Both the position numbers and the translations under genes were made by a program. Below are positions 15,793 to 22,691 of a stretch of 64,000 bases of DNA, piece after piece; positions within the stretch are counted from its first letter, which is position 1, and every line of letters starts with the position of its first letter. Under the pieces are notes generated by a model. It searched no databases, was not told the DNA's origin, and was given only the letters and a program-made list of their open reading frames with translations. This DNA is from Spongisporangium articulatum (GTDB taxonomy: Bacteria; Actinomycetota; Actinomycetes; Actinomycetales; Kineosporiaceae), in assembly GCF_044465595.1 (NCBI RefSeq), contig NZ_JBITLV010000001.1:1054001-1118000 (forward strand), in the 5' to 3' direction.

Positions 15793-17277
15793 GTGACTGC
15801 TCCGCGACCCGTTGCGACCCTCGTCCTCGACGGTCGGACGCTCACCTGCTGCGCCGTCGCCGAGGCCGTGGGCGGCCCGGTCTCGGTGCGGGTGGACGAC
15901 GCCGCTCTGGTCCGGATCGAGGCCTCTCACTCCGCGGCCGTGGCCGCCGTCGAACGGCGCCCGGTCTACGGGCGCTCGACCGGGGTCGGCGCCAACAAGG
16001 GCGTCTCGGTCGACGACTGGCCCGACTACGCCGTCGGCCTGCTGCGCAGCCATGCCACCAGCGCCGGGGAACTGCGTACCCCCGACCGGGTCCGGGCGAT
16101 GCTGTTGGTCCGGTTGAACCAGCTGGCCGCGGGCGGGTCCGGCATCTCCCCGGCCGCCGTCGCGGCGCTCGCGGCCATGATCAACGCCGACGCGCTGCCC
16201 CGGGTACGGGAGTTCTCCGGGATCGGCACCGGGGACCTGTCCGCCCTGGCCACCACGGCCCTGGGCCTGCTCGGCGAGGCGCCGCTGCCGCGGGAGCTGC
16301 CCCCGGTGCGGTTCGGCGTCCACGACGCTCTGCCCTTCCTGAGCTCCAACGCGGCCACCCTGGCCGACGTCGCGCTGGCCGGGCACCGGCTGCAGACGCT
16401 GGCCCGCGCGGCGATCACGGTCGCGACCCTGACCGCCGTGGCGGTCGACGCCAACCTGGAGGCCTTCTCGCCGGCGGTCGCGGACCGGCTGCCGGGGGAC
16501 GGTGGAACGGAGGTCTGCGCGAGCGTGACCCGGCTGTGCGAGCCCGCGCCGCCGGTCGCCGTCCGGATCCAGGACGCCTTCGCCCTGCGCTGCCTGCCCC
16601 AGGTGCACGGATCGGTGCTGGACACCCTCGGCCAGCTGGAGGCGCTCGGCGACTTCCACCTCAACCAGGCTGCCGAGAACCCGCTGATCCTGGCCTTGGG
16701 CCCCGATCAGGAGGCCGGCGAGGAGGTCGTCCACCACGGCCTCTTCCACCTGCCCGGGGTGGCCCTGGCCTGCGACGCCGCGGCGGTGGCCGTCGCCCAG
16801 TCCGTGCCGTTGCTGCTCGGCCGGCTCGCCATGCTGAACGACCCGCTGATGACCGGGTTGGCGCCGTTCCTCGGGGCCGGCCGGGCCGGGGCCTCGGGCG
16901 TGATGCTGCTGGAGTTCGTGGCCGGGTCGTCGCTGGCCGTGCTGCGCTCGGCCGCCGTGCCCGCCTCCCTCGGCACGGTCTCGATCTCGCGGGGCGCCGA
17001 GGACGACGCGAGCTTCGCCTCACGGGCGGCCGTCCAGTTGTTCGAGGCGTGCGACGCGTACTCGATCGCGCTGGCCTGCGAGCTGGTGGCGGCGGTCCGG
17101 GCCGTGCGGATGCGCGGGCTGAAGGTGCCCTCGGACGGGTGGGGGAGTGCGCTCGCGGTGTGCGCCGGCCTGCCGGACGACCTGTCCGACCGGGACCTGA
17201 CCGAGGATGTCGCGCTGGCCCAGACCCTGCTGCCCGCGCTGGCGGAGGTGGCCGTCGGCCGTGTCGTCAGCCCGTAA
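15793..17277 (+). CDS. Aromatic amino acid lyase (HAL/PAL superfamily) homologue lacking the MIO Ser; ergothionase-like candidate
   Basis: 494 residues with a clear HAL fold: VYGRSTGVGANKG (catalytic Tyr loop), LLRSHATSAGE, VRIQDAFALRCLPQVHGS (substrate-carboxylate Arg) and a SISRGAEDDASF loop. Where HutH has GCSGDLAPLA, this protein has GIGTGDLSALA: the triad is G145-T146-G147, one residue shorter upstream, so the MIO electrophile probably cannot form. The HutH ALINGT segment is also changed (FLSSNAAT). A known MIO-independent member of the superfamily is ergothionase, which eliminates trimethylamine from ergothioneine. The adjacent betaine-type importer, flavoenzyme and BHMT-like protein make a betaine substrate likely, but this is inference. 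GTG at 15793 may be leaderless. Confidence 0.8.
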   Translation: MTAPRPVATLVLDGRTLTCCAVAEAVGGPVSVRVDDAALVRIEASHSAAVAAVERRPVYGRSTGVGANKGVSVDDWPDYAVGLLRSHATSAGELRTPDRVRAMLLVRLNQLAAGGSGISPAAVAALAAMINADALPRVREFSGIGTGDLSALATTALGLLGEAPLPRELPPVRFGVHDALPFLSSNAATLADVALAGHRLQTLARAAITVATLTAVAVDANLEAFSPAVADRLPGDGGTEVCASVTRLCEPAPPVAVRIQDAFALRCLPQVHGSVLDTLGQLEALGDFHLNQAAENPLILALGPDQEAGEEVVHHGLFHLPGVALACDAAAVAVAQSVPLLLGRLAMLNDPLMTGLAPFLGAGRAGASGVMLLEFVAGSSLAVLRSAAVPASLGTVSISRGAEDDASFASRAAVQLFEACDAYSIALACELVAAVRAVRMRGLKVPSDGWGSALAVCAGLPDDLSDRDLTEDVALAQTLLPALAEVAVGRVVSP

Positions 17278-17330
17278 CACACGGGCTCTAGCCTTTCGGC
17301 GTACGCCTTGCCATTCTGCGGAAGGCGACC

Positions 17331-17344
17331 TTCATCTGATGGAA
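17331..17344 (+). promoter_or_regulatory. Second copy of the candidate IclR motif, TTCATCTGATGGAA
   Basis: The 14-mer matches TTCACCAGATGGAA at 15731-15744 at 12 of 14 positions and lies 14 bp before the flavoenzyme start. A looser inverted relative (CCATTCTGCGGAAGG) occurs about 20 bp upstream. It suggests the flavoenzyme gene is controlled with the lyase gene. Confidence 0.45.
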
Positions 17345-17357
17345 TCGAAGGGACTCG

Positions 17358-18560
17358 ATGAGCACGGACTCCCCGGACCCGACGGACGGCGTCCTCGACC
17401 TGCTGGTGATCGGCGGCGGGGTGATGGGCCTGTTCACGGCCTACCACGCGGCGCGGGCCGGCGACCGGGTCGCGGTTCTGGAGCGCGGCCGGGTCGGCGA
17501 CCCCGCCACGGCCTCCTTCGGGAAGACCCGCTCCTACCGGCGGGACTACCTGGACGCCACGTACGTGCGGTTCGCCGACGAGGCGGTCCGGCTGTGGGGC
17601 GAGTTCGAAGCGGCCGAGGCGGTGTCGGTGCTCGTGCGCTGCGGGTGCCTGAACATCGCCTCGAGCGCCGTCACGCCGGAGGTCGAGGAGACGTACGGGC
17701 GGGTCACCGCGGGGCTGATGAACGCGCTGGGGATGCCGGTCTCGACGCTGTCGGGTGCGGAGGTGACCGCGCGTTACCCGTACCTGCGGGCCGACGTCGC
17801 CGACCTCGACCCGGTCGGCGGGCTGGTGAACCTGCCGCTGGTCACCGCCACGCTGCGGGGCGCGCTGGGCGAGGCCGTGGTCGAGGGCGTGACCGTCACC
17901 GCCGTCGAACCGGACGGCGACCTGGTGCGCGTGGTGACCGACGGCGGCGAGGCCGTGGCCCGCAGCGTCGTCGTGACCGCCGGGCACGGGACGAACGACG
18001 TCCTGGCCCTGCTGCCGGACAACGTGCTGCAGGTGCCGCTCACCAGGGACCGCCCGTCGGAGGCCAAGTACTTCACGCCCCCGGCGCCGGAGCGTCACCT
18101 GTTCACGGCCGACGCCATGCCCGTGATCGCCTACCTCGACACCGGCATCTACCTGCACCCGATCGTCCCGGGCCTGGTCGAGGACGTGAAGATCGGCTAC
18201 TACAACCCGCCGGACATCCCCCGCGACCGCACCGGTGTCACGAGCATCGCCGACTTCGTCGCCCAGGTGATGCCCGGCCTCGCCGCGGCCGCGGTGCGCG
18301 ACGTCGACGACGTCGACGGCTGCGACTACGACCTGGTGGCCGACGACGACTTCGTGCTCGGCGCCGTGCCCGGTTTCGCGAACGTGTTCGTCGGGGTGGG
18401 CTGGCGGGGCACGGGGTACAAGTTCGCGCCGTGGGTCGGGCGCGTGCTGTTCGAGCTCGCCCGCCGCGAGGGCACCGTCTACGACATCGGCCGCTTCGAC
18501 CCCGCCCGCTTCGCTGACCTGGCCCTGGAAACCGTTGCTCTGGAAGGACACCCGTCATGA
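17358..18560 (+). CDS. FAD-dependent oxidoreductase, monomeric sarcosine oxidase/N-methyl-amino-acid oxidase type
   Basis: 400 residues with an N-terminal dinucleotide fold VIGGGVMGLFTAYHAARAGDRVAVLERG, the ATASFGKTRSYRRDYLD segment near the covalent-FAD/substrate region, and the C-terminal FVGVGWRGTGYKFAPWVGRVL flavin-binding signature of the DAO/SoxA superfamily. It probably oxidises an N-methylated or secondary amine, giving H2O2 and an aldehyde or demethylated amine. ATG at 17358 follows AAGGGA. It overlaps the downstream methyltransferase as ATGA (18557-18560), so the two act together. The exact substrate is unknown. Confidence 0.87.
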   Translation: MSTDSPDPTDGVLDLLVIGGGVMGLFTAYHAARAGDRVAVLERGRVGDPATASFGKTRSYRRDYLDATYVRFADEAVRLWGEFEAAEAVSVLVRCGCLNIASSAVTPEVEETYGRVTAGLMNALGMPVSTLSGAEVTARYPYLRADVADLDPVGGLVNLPLVTATLRGALGEAVVEGVTVTAVEPDGDLVRVVTDGGEAVARSVVVTAGHGTNDVLALLPDNVLQVPLTRDRPSEAKYFTPPAPERHLFTADAMPVIAYLDTGIYLHPIVPGLVEDVKIGYYNPPDIPRDRTGVTSIADFVAQVMPGLAAAAVRDVDDVDGCDYDLVADDDFVLGAVPGFANVFVGVGWRGTGYKFAPWVGRVLFELARREGTVYDIGRFDPARFADLALETVALEGHPS

Positions 18561-19606
18561 GCCGTCCCTCGTCCCGCACCTTCCTAGAGCGGCTGGCCGA
18601 CGGGGTGGTGGTCGGCGCCGAGGGCTACGTCTTCGAACTGGAACGGCGTGGGTACATCAAGGCGGGCCCCTACGTGCCCGAGGTCATCCTCGACGACCCG
18701 GACGCGTTGCGGCAGCTGCACCGGGAGTTCCTGCGGGCCGGTGCCGACGTGATGGTGGCCCTCACCTACTACGCGCACCGGGAGAAGCTGAAGGACGTCG
18801 GCCGCGAGGGTCAGCTGGAGGAACTGAACCGGGCGGCGGTCCGGATCGCCAACGAGATCGCCGCCGAGGGTGGCGCTCTGGTGGCCGGGAACATCTGCAA
18901 CACGTGGAGTTTCGACCCGGCCGACCCGATCACCTCCGGCGAGGTGGTGCGTGCGCAGTACCGCGAACAGCTGGGCTGGGCGGTCGAGGAGGGCATCGAC
19001 TTCGTCATCGCCGAGACCAACGACTTCGTCGGCGAGGCGCTGATCGGGCTCGAGGTGTGCACCGAACTGGACCTGCCCGCGATGGTCACCTTCGCCAGCG
19101 TGCAGCCCGAGAAGACCTACGACGGTTACGACTACGTCGACGCGGTGAAGCGGCTGGCGGACGCGGGGGCGGCCGTGGTGGGCCTGAACTGTTCGCGCGG
19201 CCCGGAGACGATGCTGCCGGTGCTGGAGAAGATCCGCGCGGCCGTCGACGTGCCGATCGCCGCGCAGCCGGTGCCCTACCGGACGTCGGCCGCGGTGCCC
19301 GCCTTCGAGTCGCTGGAGTCCCCGGCCGGCCGGGCCTTCCCGATCGCGCTGGAGCCGTTCGCGCACACCCGCTTCGAGATGGCCGACTTCGCCCGGCGGG
19401 CGGCTGATCTCGGGGTCTCCTACGTCGGGATCTGCTGCGGCGGCGCCCCGCACTACGTGCGCGCGATGGCCGAGGCGCTGGGCCGGGAGACCCCGGCGTC
19501 GAAGTACTCCCCGGCCCTCGACCTGCACCCGGTGCTCGGTGACGCCGGCACGGAGGCCCAGGCCGGCGCCCACGAGGTCATGGGCACCTGGTCAGCTGGT
19601 GCATGA
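18557..19606 (+). CDS. Homocysteine S-methyltransferase family protein, BHMT-like
   Basis: 349 residues. The zinc-thiolate set of the Pfam S-methyl_trans family is present: one Cys in VVGLNCSRGPE and the adjacent pair in YVGICCGGAPHY. The N terminus GVVVGAEGYVFELERRGYIKAG replaces the usual DGAMGTEL loop, and ICNTWSFDP is distinctive. Family members move a methyl group from betaine, S-methylmethionine or similar donors to homocysteine. Next to a betaine-type importer and a methyl-amine flavoenzyme, a betaine-like methyl donor is plausible. Its TGA sits in TGATCA directly abutting the convergent cysteine-dioxygenase-like gene with no spacer. Confidence 0.85.
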   Translation: MSRPSSRTFLERLADGVVVGAEGYVFELERRGYIKAGPYVPEVILDDPDALRQLHREFLRAGADVMVALTYYAHREKLKDVGREGQLEELNRAAVRIANEIAAEGGALVAGNICNTWSFDPADPITSGEVVRAQYREQLGWAVEEGIDFVIAETNDFVGEALIGLEVCTELDLPAMVTFASVQPEKTYDGYDYVDAVKRLADAGAAVVGLNCSRGPETMLPVLEKIRAAVDVPIAAQPVPYRTSAAVPAFESLESPAGRAFPIALEPFAHTRFEMADFARRAADLGVSYVGICCGGAPHYVRAMAEALGRETPASKYSPALDLHPVLGDAGTEAQAGAHEVMGTWSAGA

Positions 19607-19613
19607 TCACGAC
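19600..19613. repeat. Half copy of the GATC-tipped repeat (TGCATGATCACGAC)
   Basis: This is the outer tip of the repeat family, without a partner arm nearby. Its central TGATCA provides the stop codon of the plus-strand methyltransferase (19604-19606) and, on the other strand, the stop of the dioxygenase gene (19607-19609). Confidence 0.6.
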
Positions 19614-20149
19614 GGGAGGAGGGTGTCGCGGAGGCGGGCCTGGTCGTGTGGGAAGGGCTCGTCGACCGGTCGGAGCTCGTCGGCGTACGAGACCGACGTG
19701 CGGCGCAGGACGCCCGTGCGGCTGATCGCGTACTGACCCATCCGCCACAGCGGGGGCGAGTACACGTGCACGCTCACGCTGGCCTCGGCCTGCCCGGTCA
19801 TCCGGTGGATGTGGTCGGGCCCGAACGAGAACGAGTGTCCCGCAGGTGCGCTCGTGCGCAGCGAGTCGCCCCCGACGGTCAGGTTGTGCTCCACGAGTTC
19901 GCCGCGAGCCACGGCGACCGCCCCCGAGGACACGTCGTGGTCGTGCCAGCCGGTGTCGTTGCTGGGCGTCCAGCAGATCACCCACACGTCGACGTTCGCG
20001 TCGCGGTGCAGGGACACGTAGTGCCGGTGCTCGTCGTCGTAGGCGACCTGATCGGCCCACAGCTGCGGATGTTCGGCGACGTGGCGGGCGAGTTCCGCCA
20101 GTTCCTGCCGGTCGAGGTCGCGTCCGGGCAGGTGAGCCAGGTCGGTCAT
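19607..20149 (-). CDS. Cysteine dioxygenase-type thiol dioxygenase (cupin)
   Basis: 180 residues. The cupin iron-binding motif is visible as TGWHDHDVSSGAVAVARGEL (HxH), with the third His in DHIHRM. The family oxidises L-cysteine to cysteine sulfinate, or 3-mercaptopropionate and similar thiols, with O2; sequence alone does not decide between them. ATG at 20149 overlaps the stop of the amidohydrolase as ATGA, so it is the second gene of a LacI-controlled operon. Its 3' end abuts the BHMT-like gene. Confidence 0.85.
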   Translation of the reverse strand: MTDLAHLPGRDLDRQELAELARHVAEHPQLWADQVAYDDEHRHYVSLHRDANVDVWVICWTPSNDTGWHDHDVSSGAVAVARGELVEHNLTVGGDSLRTSAPAGHSFSFGPDHIHRMTGQAEASVSVHVYSPPLWRMGQYAISRTGVLRRTSVSYADELRPVDEPFPHDQARLRDTLLPS

Positions 20150-21084
20150 GATGCGCCTCCGGTGATGCCGTAGAGAAAGCGGTGCGGGTTGACGACGTCG
20201 ACCGCGTTCGCGGCGGCCGTGCCGAGGTTGAAGGGCGGGGCGGCCAGGTCGGCCGGTTCCGCGTAGGGGCGGTCGGAGCCGGCCACGACCACATCGATGC
20301 CGAGGGCCCGGACGAGCACGTCGAGCCCCTGCGGCCCGTAGCTGGAGGTCTCGACGAAGACGTCGGCGTCGACCCGACCCACGGAGCCGCCGCGGGCGCG
20401 CAACCTCTCGTGGTGCCCGGCGGCCAGCCCGGCCCCGGCCACGAAGCCGATCCGCAGGGTCGGCAGCAGCGACCGGCCGGCCGCGTGCCAGGCCCACCAG
20501 GCGGCCTGCAGCTGGGCGGGGTAGTCGACCACCGCCGGCCACCAGCCCGGCAGCGACTCGCGTTCGTCGGTGGCCGCGACCGGTCCGGGGTGCACCAGCA
20601 CGGGCGCTGACGCGGCCTCGCAGACCGCCAGCACCGGGGCGAACTCCTCGAGCCGGGCGGGCGTCGCGAGCCAGGTCGCAGGCACCTGCAGCCCCACGAA
20701 GCCGCCGGTCAGCCGGTCCTTGAGGGCACCCGGATCCGGGTCGAGGCGGGACACCGCCGCCCAGGCGCCGAAGGGCGCCGGAAGCCGCGCGGCACCCACG
20801 TGCCAGGCGTCGAGCAGTGGAGCGGCGTCGTCCGGGTGCAGGTCCTCGATGCCCAACGGGCTGGACAGGGAGACCAGCGCGAGCCCGGTGCCGGCCTCGC
20901 GGGCCAGGCAGGCGTCGAGGTCATGGTCCTGAGGGGTCACCGGGAAGGGGGGTTCGCCGGGCAGGTGGAGGGTCCAGCCGTCCAGCCGCGGACCGCTGCG
21001 CCGGGCGCGCAGGGCCTCGAGCAGCTCGGCGGGCCACAGGTGCTGGTGGACGTCGATGCGCCCGACGATCGGTGGGTTCGGCAT
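20146..21084 (-). CDS. Amidohydrolase family metal-dependent hydrolase
   Basis: 312 residues; TIM-barrel amidohydrolase of the ACMSD/amidohydrolase_2 type. It has IDVHQHLWP (metal HxH), APVLVHPGPV (His) and VVAGSDRPYAEP (metal Asp) with WLATPARLEEFAPVLAVCE between. The substrate is unknown. ATG at 21084 follows GGGAGG by 6 nt; an upstream ATG at 21114 lacks a ribosome site. It is the first gene of the operon with the thiol dioxygenase and lies behind a strong double LacI operator, so it is probably induced by a sugar-like or carboxylic effector sensed by the adjacent LacI protein. Confidence 0.82.
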   Translation of the reverse strand: MPNPPIVGRIDVHQHLWPAELLEALRARRSGPRLDGWTLHLPGEPPFPVTPQDHDLDACLAREAGTGLALVSLSSPLGIEDLHPDDAAPLLDAWHVGAARLPAPFGAWAAVSRLDPDPGALKDRLTGGFVGLQVPATWLATPARLEEFAPVLAVCEAASAPVLVHPGPVAATDERESLPGWWPAVVDYPAQLQAAWWAWHAAGRSLLPTLRIGFVAGAGLAAGHHERLRARGGSVGRVDADVFVETSSYGPQGLDVLVRALGIDVVVAGSDRPYAEPADLAAPPFNLGTAAANAVDVVNPHRFLYGITGGAS

Positions 21085-21143
21085 CGGGCGCCTCCCTTCG
21101 TCAGTAAACAGCACAATGACAGTCGAGTTTATGAAGAGGTGGT

Positions 21144-21180
21144 GTTTAACCGCTTCACCTTGATGGTGAAGCGCTTAAAC
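21144..21180. promoter_or_regulatory. Double LacI-family operator
   Basis: GTTTAACCGCTTCACC (21144-21159) and GGTGAAGCGCTTAAAC (21165-21180) are inverted copies matching at 15 of 16 positions across a 5-bp gap. Each half contains a LacI-type CG-centred core (TTAANCGCTTNA). It lies between the lacI-type gene and the amidohydrolase-dioxygenase operon, about 60 bp before the amidohydrolase start, so the repressor encoded next door is the natural ligand. Confidence 0.75.
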
Positions 21181-21219
21181 GCGACCGTCAAGACGTCACC
21201 GGAAGGTGTCACATGGATG

Positions 21220-22227
21220 TCACGTGCGGGGGGCGGCCACGCTGGCCCGCGGCATCGGCGACGGCTGCAGGACCGTCCGCTCGCCGTTCCCGCCGTCCTC
21301 GATCGCCGCCACGACGTAGCGCACGACGTCGGCCACCAGCTCGTCGACCGACCACCGGTACGTCGACAGGGGCGGGTTCAGCAACCGGGACACCGGCAGG
21401 TCGTCGTAGCCGATCACCGAGACGTCGGCCGGCACGGTCAGGCCCAGCTCGCCCGCCGCCGCGTAGACGCCGTGCGCGATGGCGTCGGCCAGGCAGAGGA
21501 AGGCGGTCGGCGCCTCGGGGCCGGTCAGCTCGGCCCGGGCCACCGCCGTCGCCCCGTCGAGGTCGTGCGGCGCGGTGCGCAGCCGGGTGGTCATGCCGAG
21601 CGAGGTCGCCACCTGCCGGACGATCGTCTCGGCCGGGCGGTCGGGGGTGGCCCGGTCGCTCGGGGTCAGCACGGTGACCAGGGTGTGCCCGGCCTCGTGC
21701 AACGTCCGCAGTCCGTGCCGCAGCCCGGTCGCGTTGTCGTAGACGACCTCGCCGGCCGTCCGGGCTCTCGGCAGCCCGTCGCCGACCGACACCAGCGGCA
21801 CCCGCTCGGCGAGGTCCTTCCAGTGTGCGGCCAACGGGTCGACGGGCAGGACGACGAGGGCGTCGACCCGCTGGTCGGCCAGCCGGGCCGCCAGCTCGGC
21901 CTCGCGGTCGGGCTCGTTGTCGGCGTCCAGCGTGATGGCGTTGCGGCCCGCGCCGAGCAGGCCCCGACCGAGGCCTGCGGCGACCGACTGCTGCCAGGGA
22001 TCGGTGAGCGACCCGCACAGCACGCCGACGAAACCGGTGCGGCCCGAGGCGAGCGCGCGGGCGATGGGGTCGGCCTGGTAGCCGAGGCGTTCGGCGGCCT
22101 CCCGGACCCGGGCCTGCGTCTCCGCGGGGACGTGCAGCCCGCGCAGGGCATAGCTCACGGCGGCCGAGGAGAGCCCCGTCTCCTCCGCGATGTCCCGCAG
22201 CGTGGGGCGCCGTCGCCGCTCCGTCAC
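21220..22227 (-). CDS. LacI family transcriptional regulator
   Basis: 335 residues: an N-terminal LacI helix-turn-helix and hinge (PTLRDIAEETGLSSAAVSYALRGLHVPAETQARVREAAERLGYQ) and a periplasmic-binding-protein-like effector domain (GFVGVLCGSLTDPW, FLCLADAIAHGVYAAAGELGLTVPADVSVIGYDD). The GTG at 22227 is 6 nt after TACCGT, suggesting a leaderless message; a start at 22257 would lie inside the inverted repeat. It is upstream of, and co-oriented with, the amidohydrolase-dioxygenase operon and its operator. Confidence 0.9.
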   Translation of the reverse strand: MTERRRRPTLRDIAEETGLSSAAVSYALRGLHVPAETQARVREAAERLGYQADPIARALASGRTGFVGVLCGSLTDPWQQSVAAGLGRGLLGAGRNAITLDADNEPDREAELAARLADQRVDALVVLPVDPLAAHWKDLAERVPLVSVGDGLPRARTAGEVVYDNATGLRHGLRTLHEAGHTLVTVLTPSDRATPDRPAETIVRQVATSLGMTTRLRTAPHDLDGATAVARAELTGPEAPTAFLCLADAIAHGVYAAAGELGLTVPADVSVIGYDDLPVSRLLNPPLSTYRWSVDELVADVVRYVVAAIEDGGNGERTVLQPSPMPRASVAAPRT

Positions 22228-22233
22228 GCCGCC

Positions 22234-22239
22234 ACGGTA
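22234..22239 (-). promoter_or_regulatory. -10 box TACCGT of the lacI-type gene (leaderless)
   Basis: TACCGT read on the minus strand, 6 nt before GTG 22227; this spacing places the transcription start at the initiation codon and decides the start. Confidence 0.5.
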
Positions 22240-22246
22240 CTTCCTC

Positions 22247-22343
22247 TTCGTGATCATGCAGAAAGTCCCCCTGGGCGACTCTCGGGGCGACCGGCCGCCG
22301 GCCGGTCCCTGGGCGCCAGGGGGACTTTCTGCATGATCACGAA
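22247..22343. repeat. GATC-tipped inverted repeat between the pspC-like and lacI-type genes
   Basis: Arms of 28 bp at 22247-22274 and 22316-22343 are perfect complements (outer part TTCGTGATCATGCAGAAAG, inner part TCCCCCTGG), with a 41-nt GC-rich loop that can itself fold. The TGA in the right arm is the stop codon of the PspC-like gene. It probably ends that transcript before the lacI promoter. Confidence 0.85.
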
Positions 22344-22573
22344 CGGGTGGGAGTGGGCACGTAGCCGTCGCTGGGCATCAGCACCCACAGCAGCGGGTAG
22401 ATGAGGATCTGGCTGCCCGGGACGACCATCAGCAGCAGGAGGAAGACCAGACGGGCCGGCCAGGGCTCGAGGCCGAACCGGCGGCCGAGCCCGGCGCAGA
22501 CCCCGCCGAGCACCCGCCCCTGCGTGGGCCGGGACAGCCCCTGGCCGGCGAACTTCTCGCGGATGTCGTTCAT
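22337..22573 (-). CDS. PspC domain protein
   Basis: 78 residues: a PspC domain with GRVLGGVCAGLGRRFGLEPWPARLVFLLLLMVV and two membrane segments (about 28-70), then a short tail. PspC proteins sense or stabilise the membrane during envelope stress; actinobacteria carry many single-domain copies. ATG at 22573 has AAGG about 9 nt upstream. Its stop codon is inside the inverted repeat (RS followed by TGA). Confidence 0.88.
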   Translation of the reverse strand: MNDIREKFAGQGLSRPTQGRVLGGVCAGLGRRFGLEPWPARLVFLLLLMVVPGSQILIYPLLWVLMPSDGYVPTPTRS

Positions 22574-22691
22574 GGTGTGCGCCCTTCGTGGATGGTGACG
22601 TTCCGACCACTCCACTGTGCGTCGCGCGGTGCCGGCCGCACATCCGGCAGGACCCCGAGGGTCCCCTGAACCGACCCCTGAGGCCGCCGCC

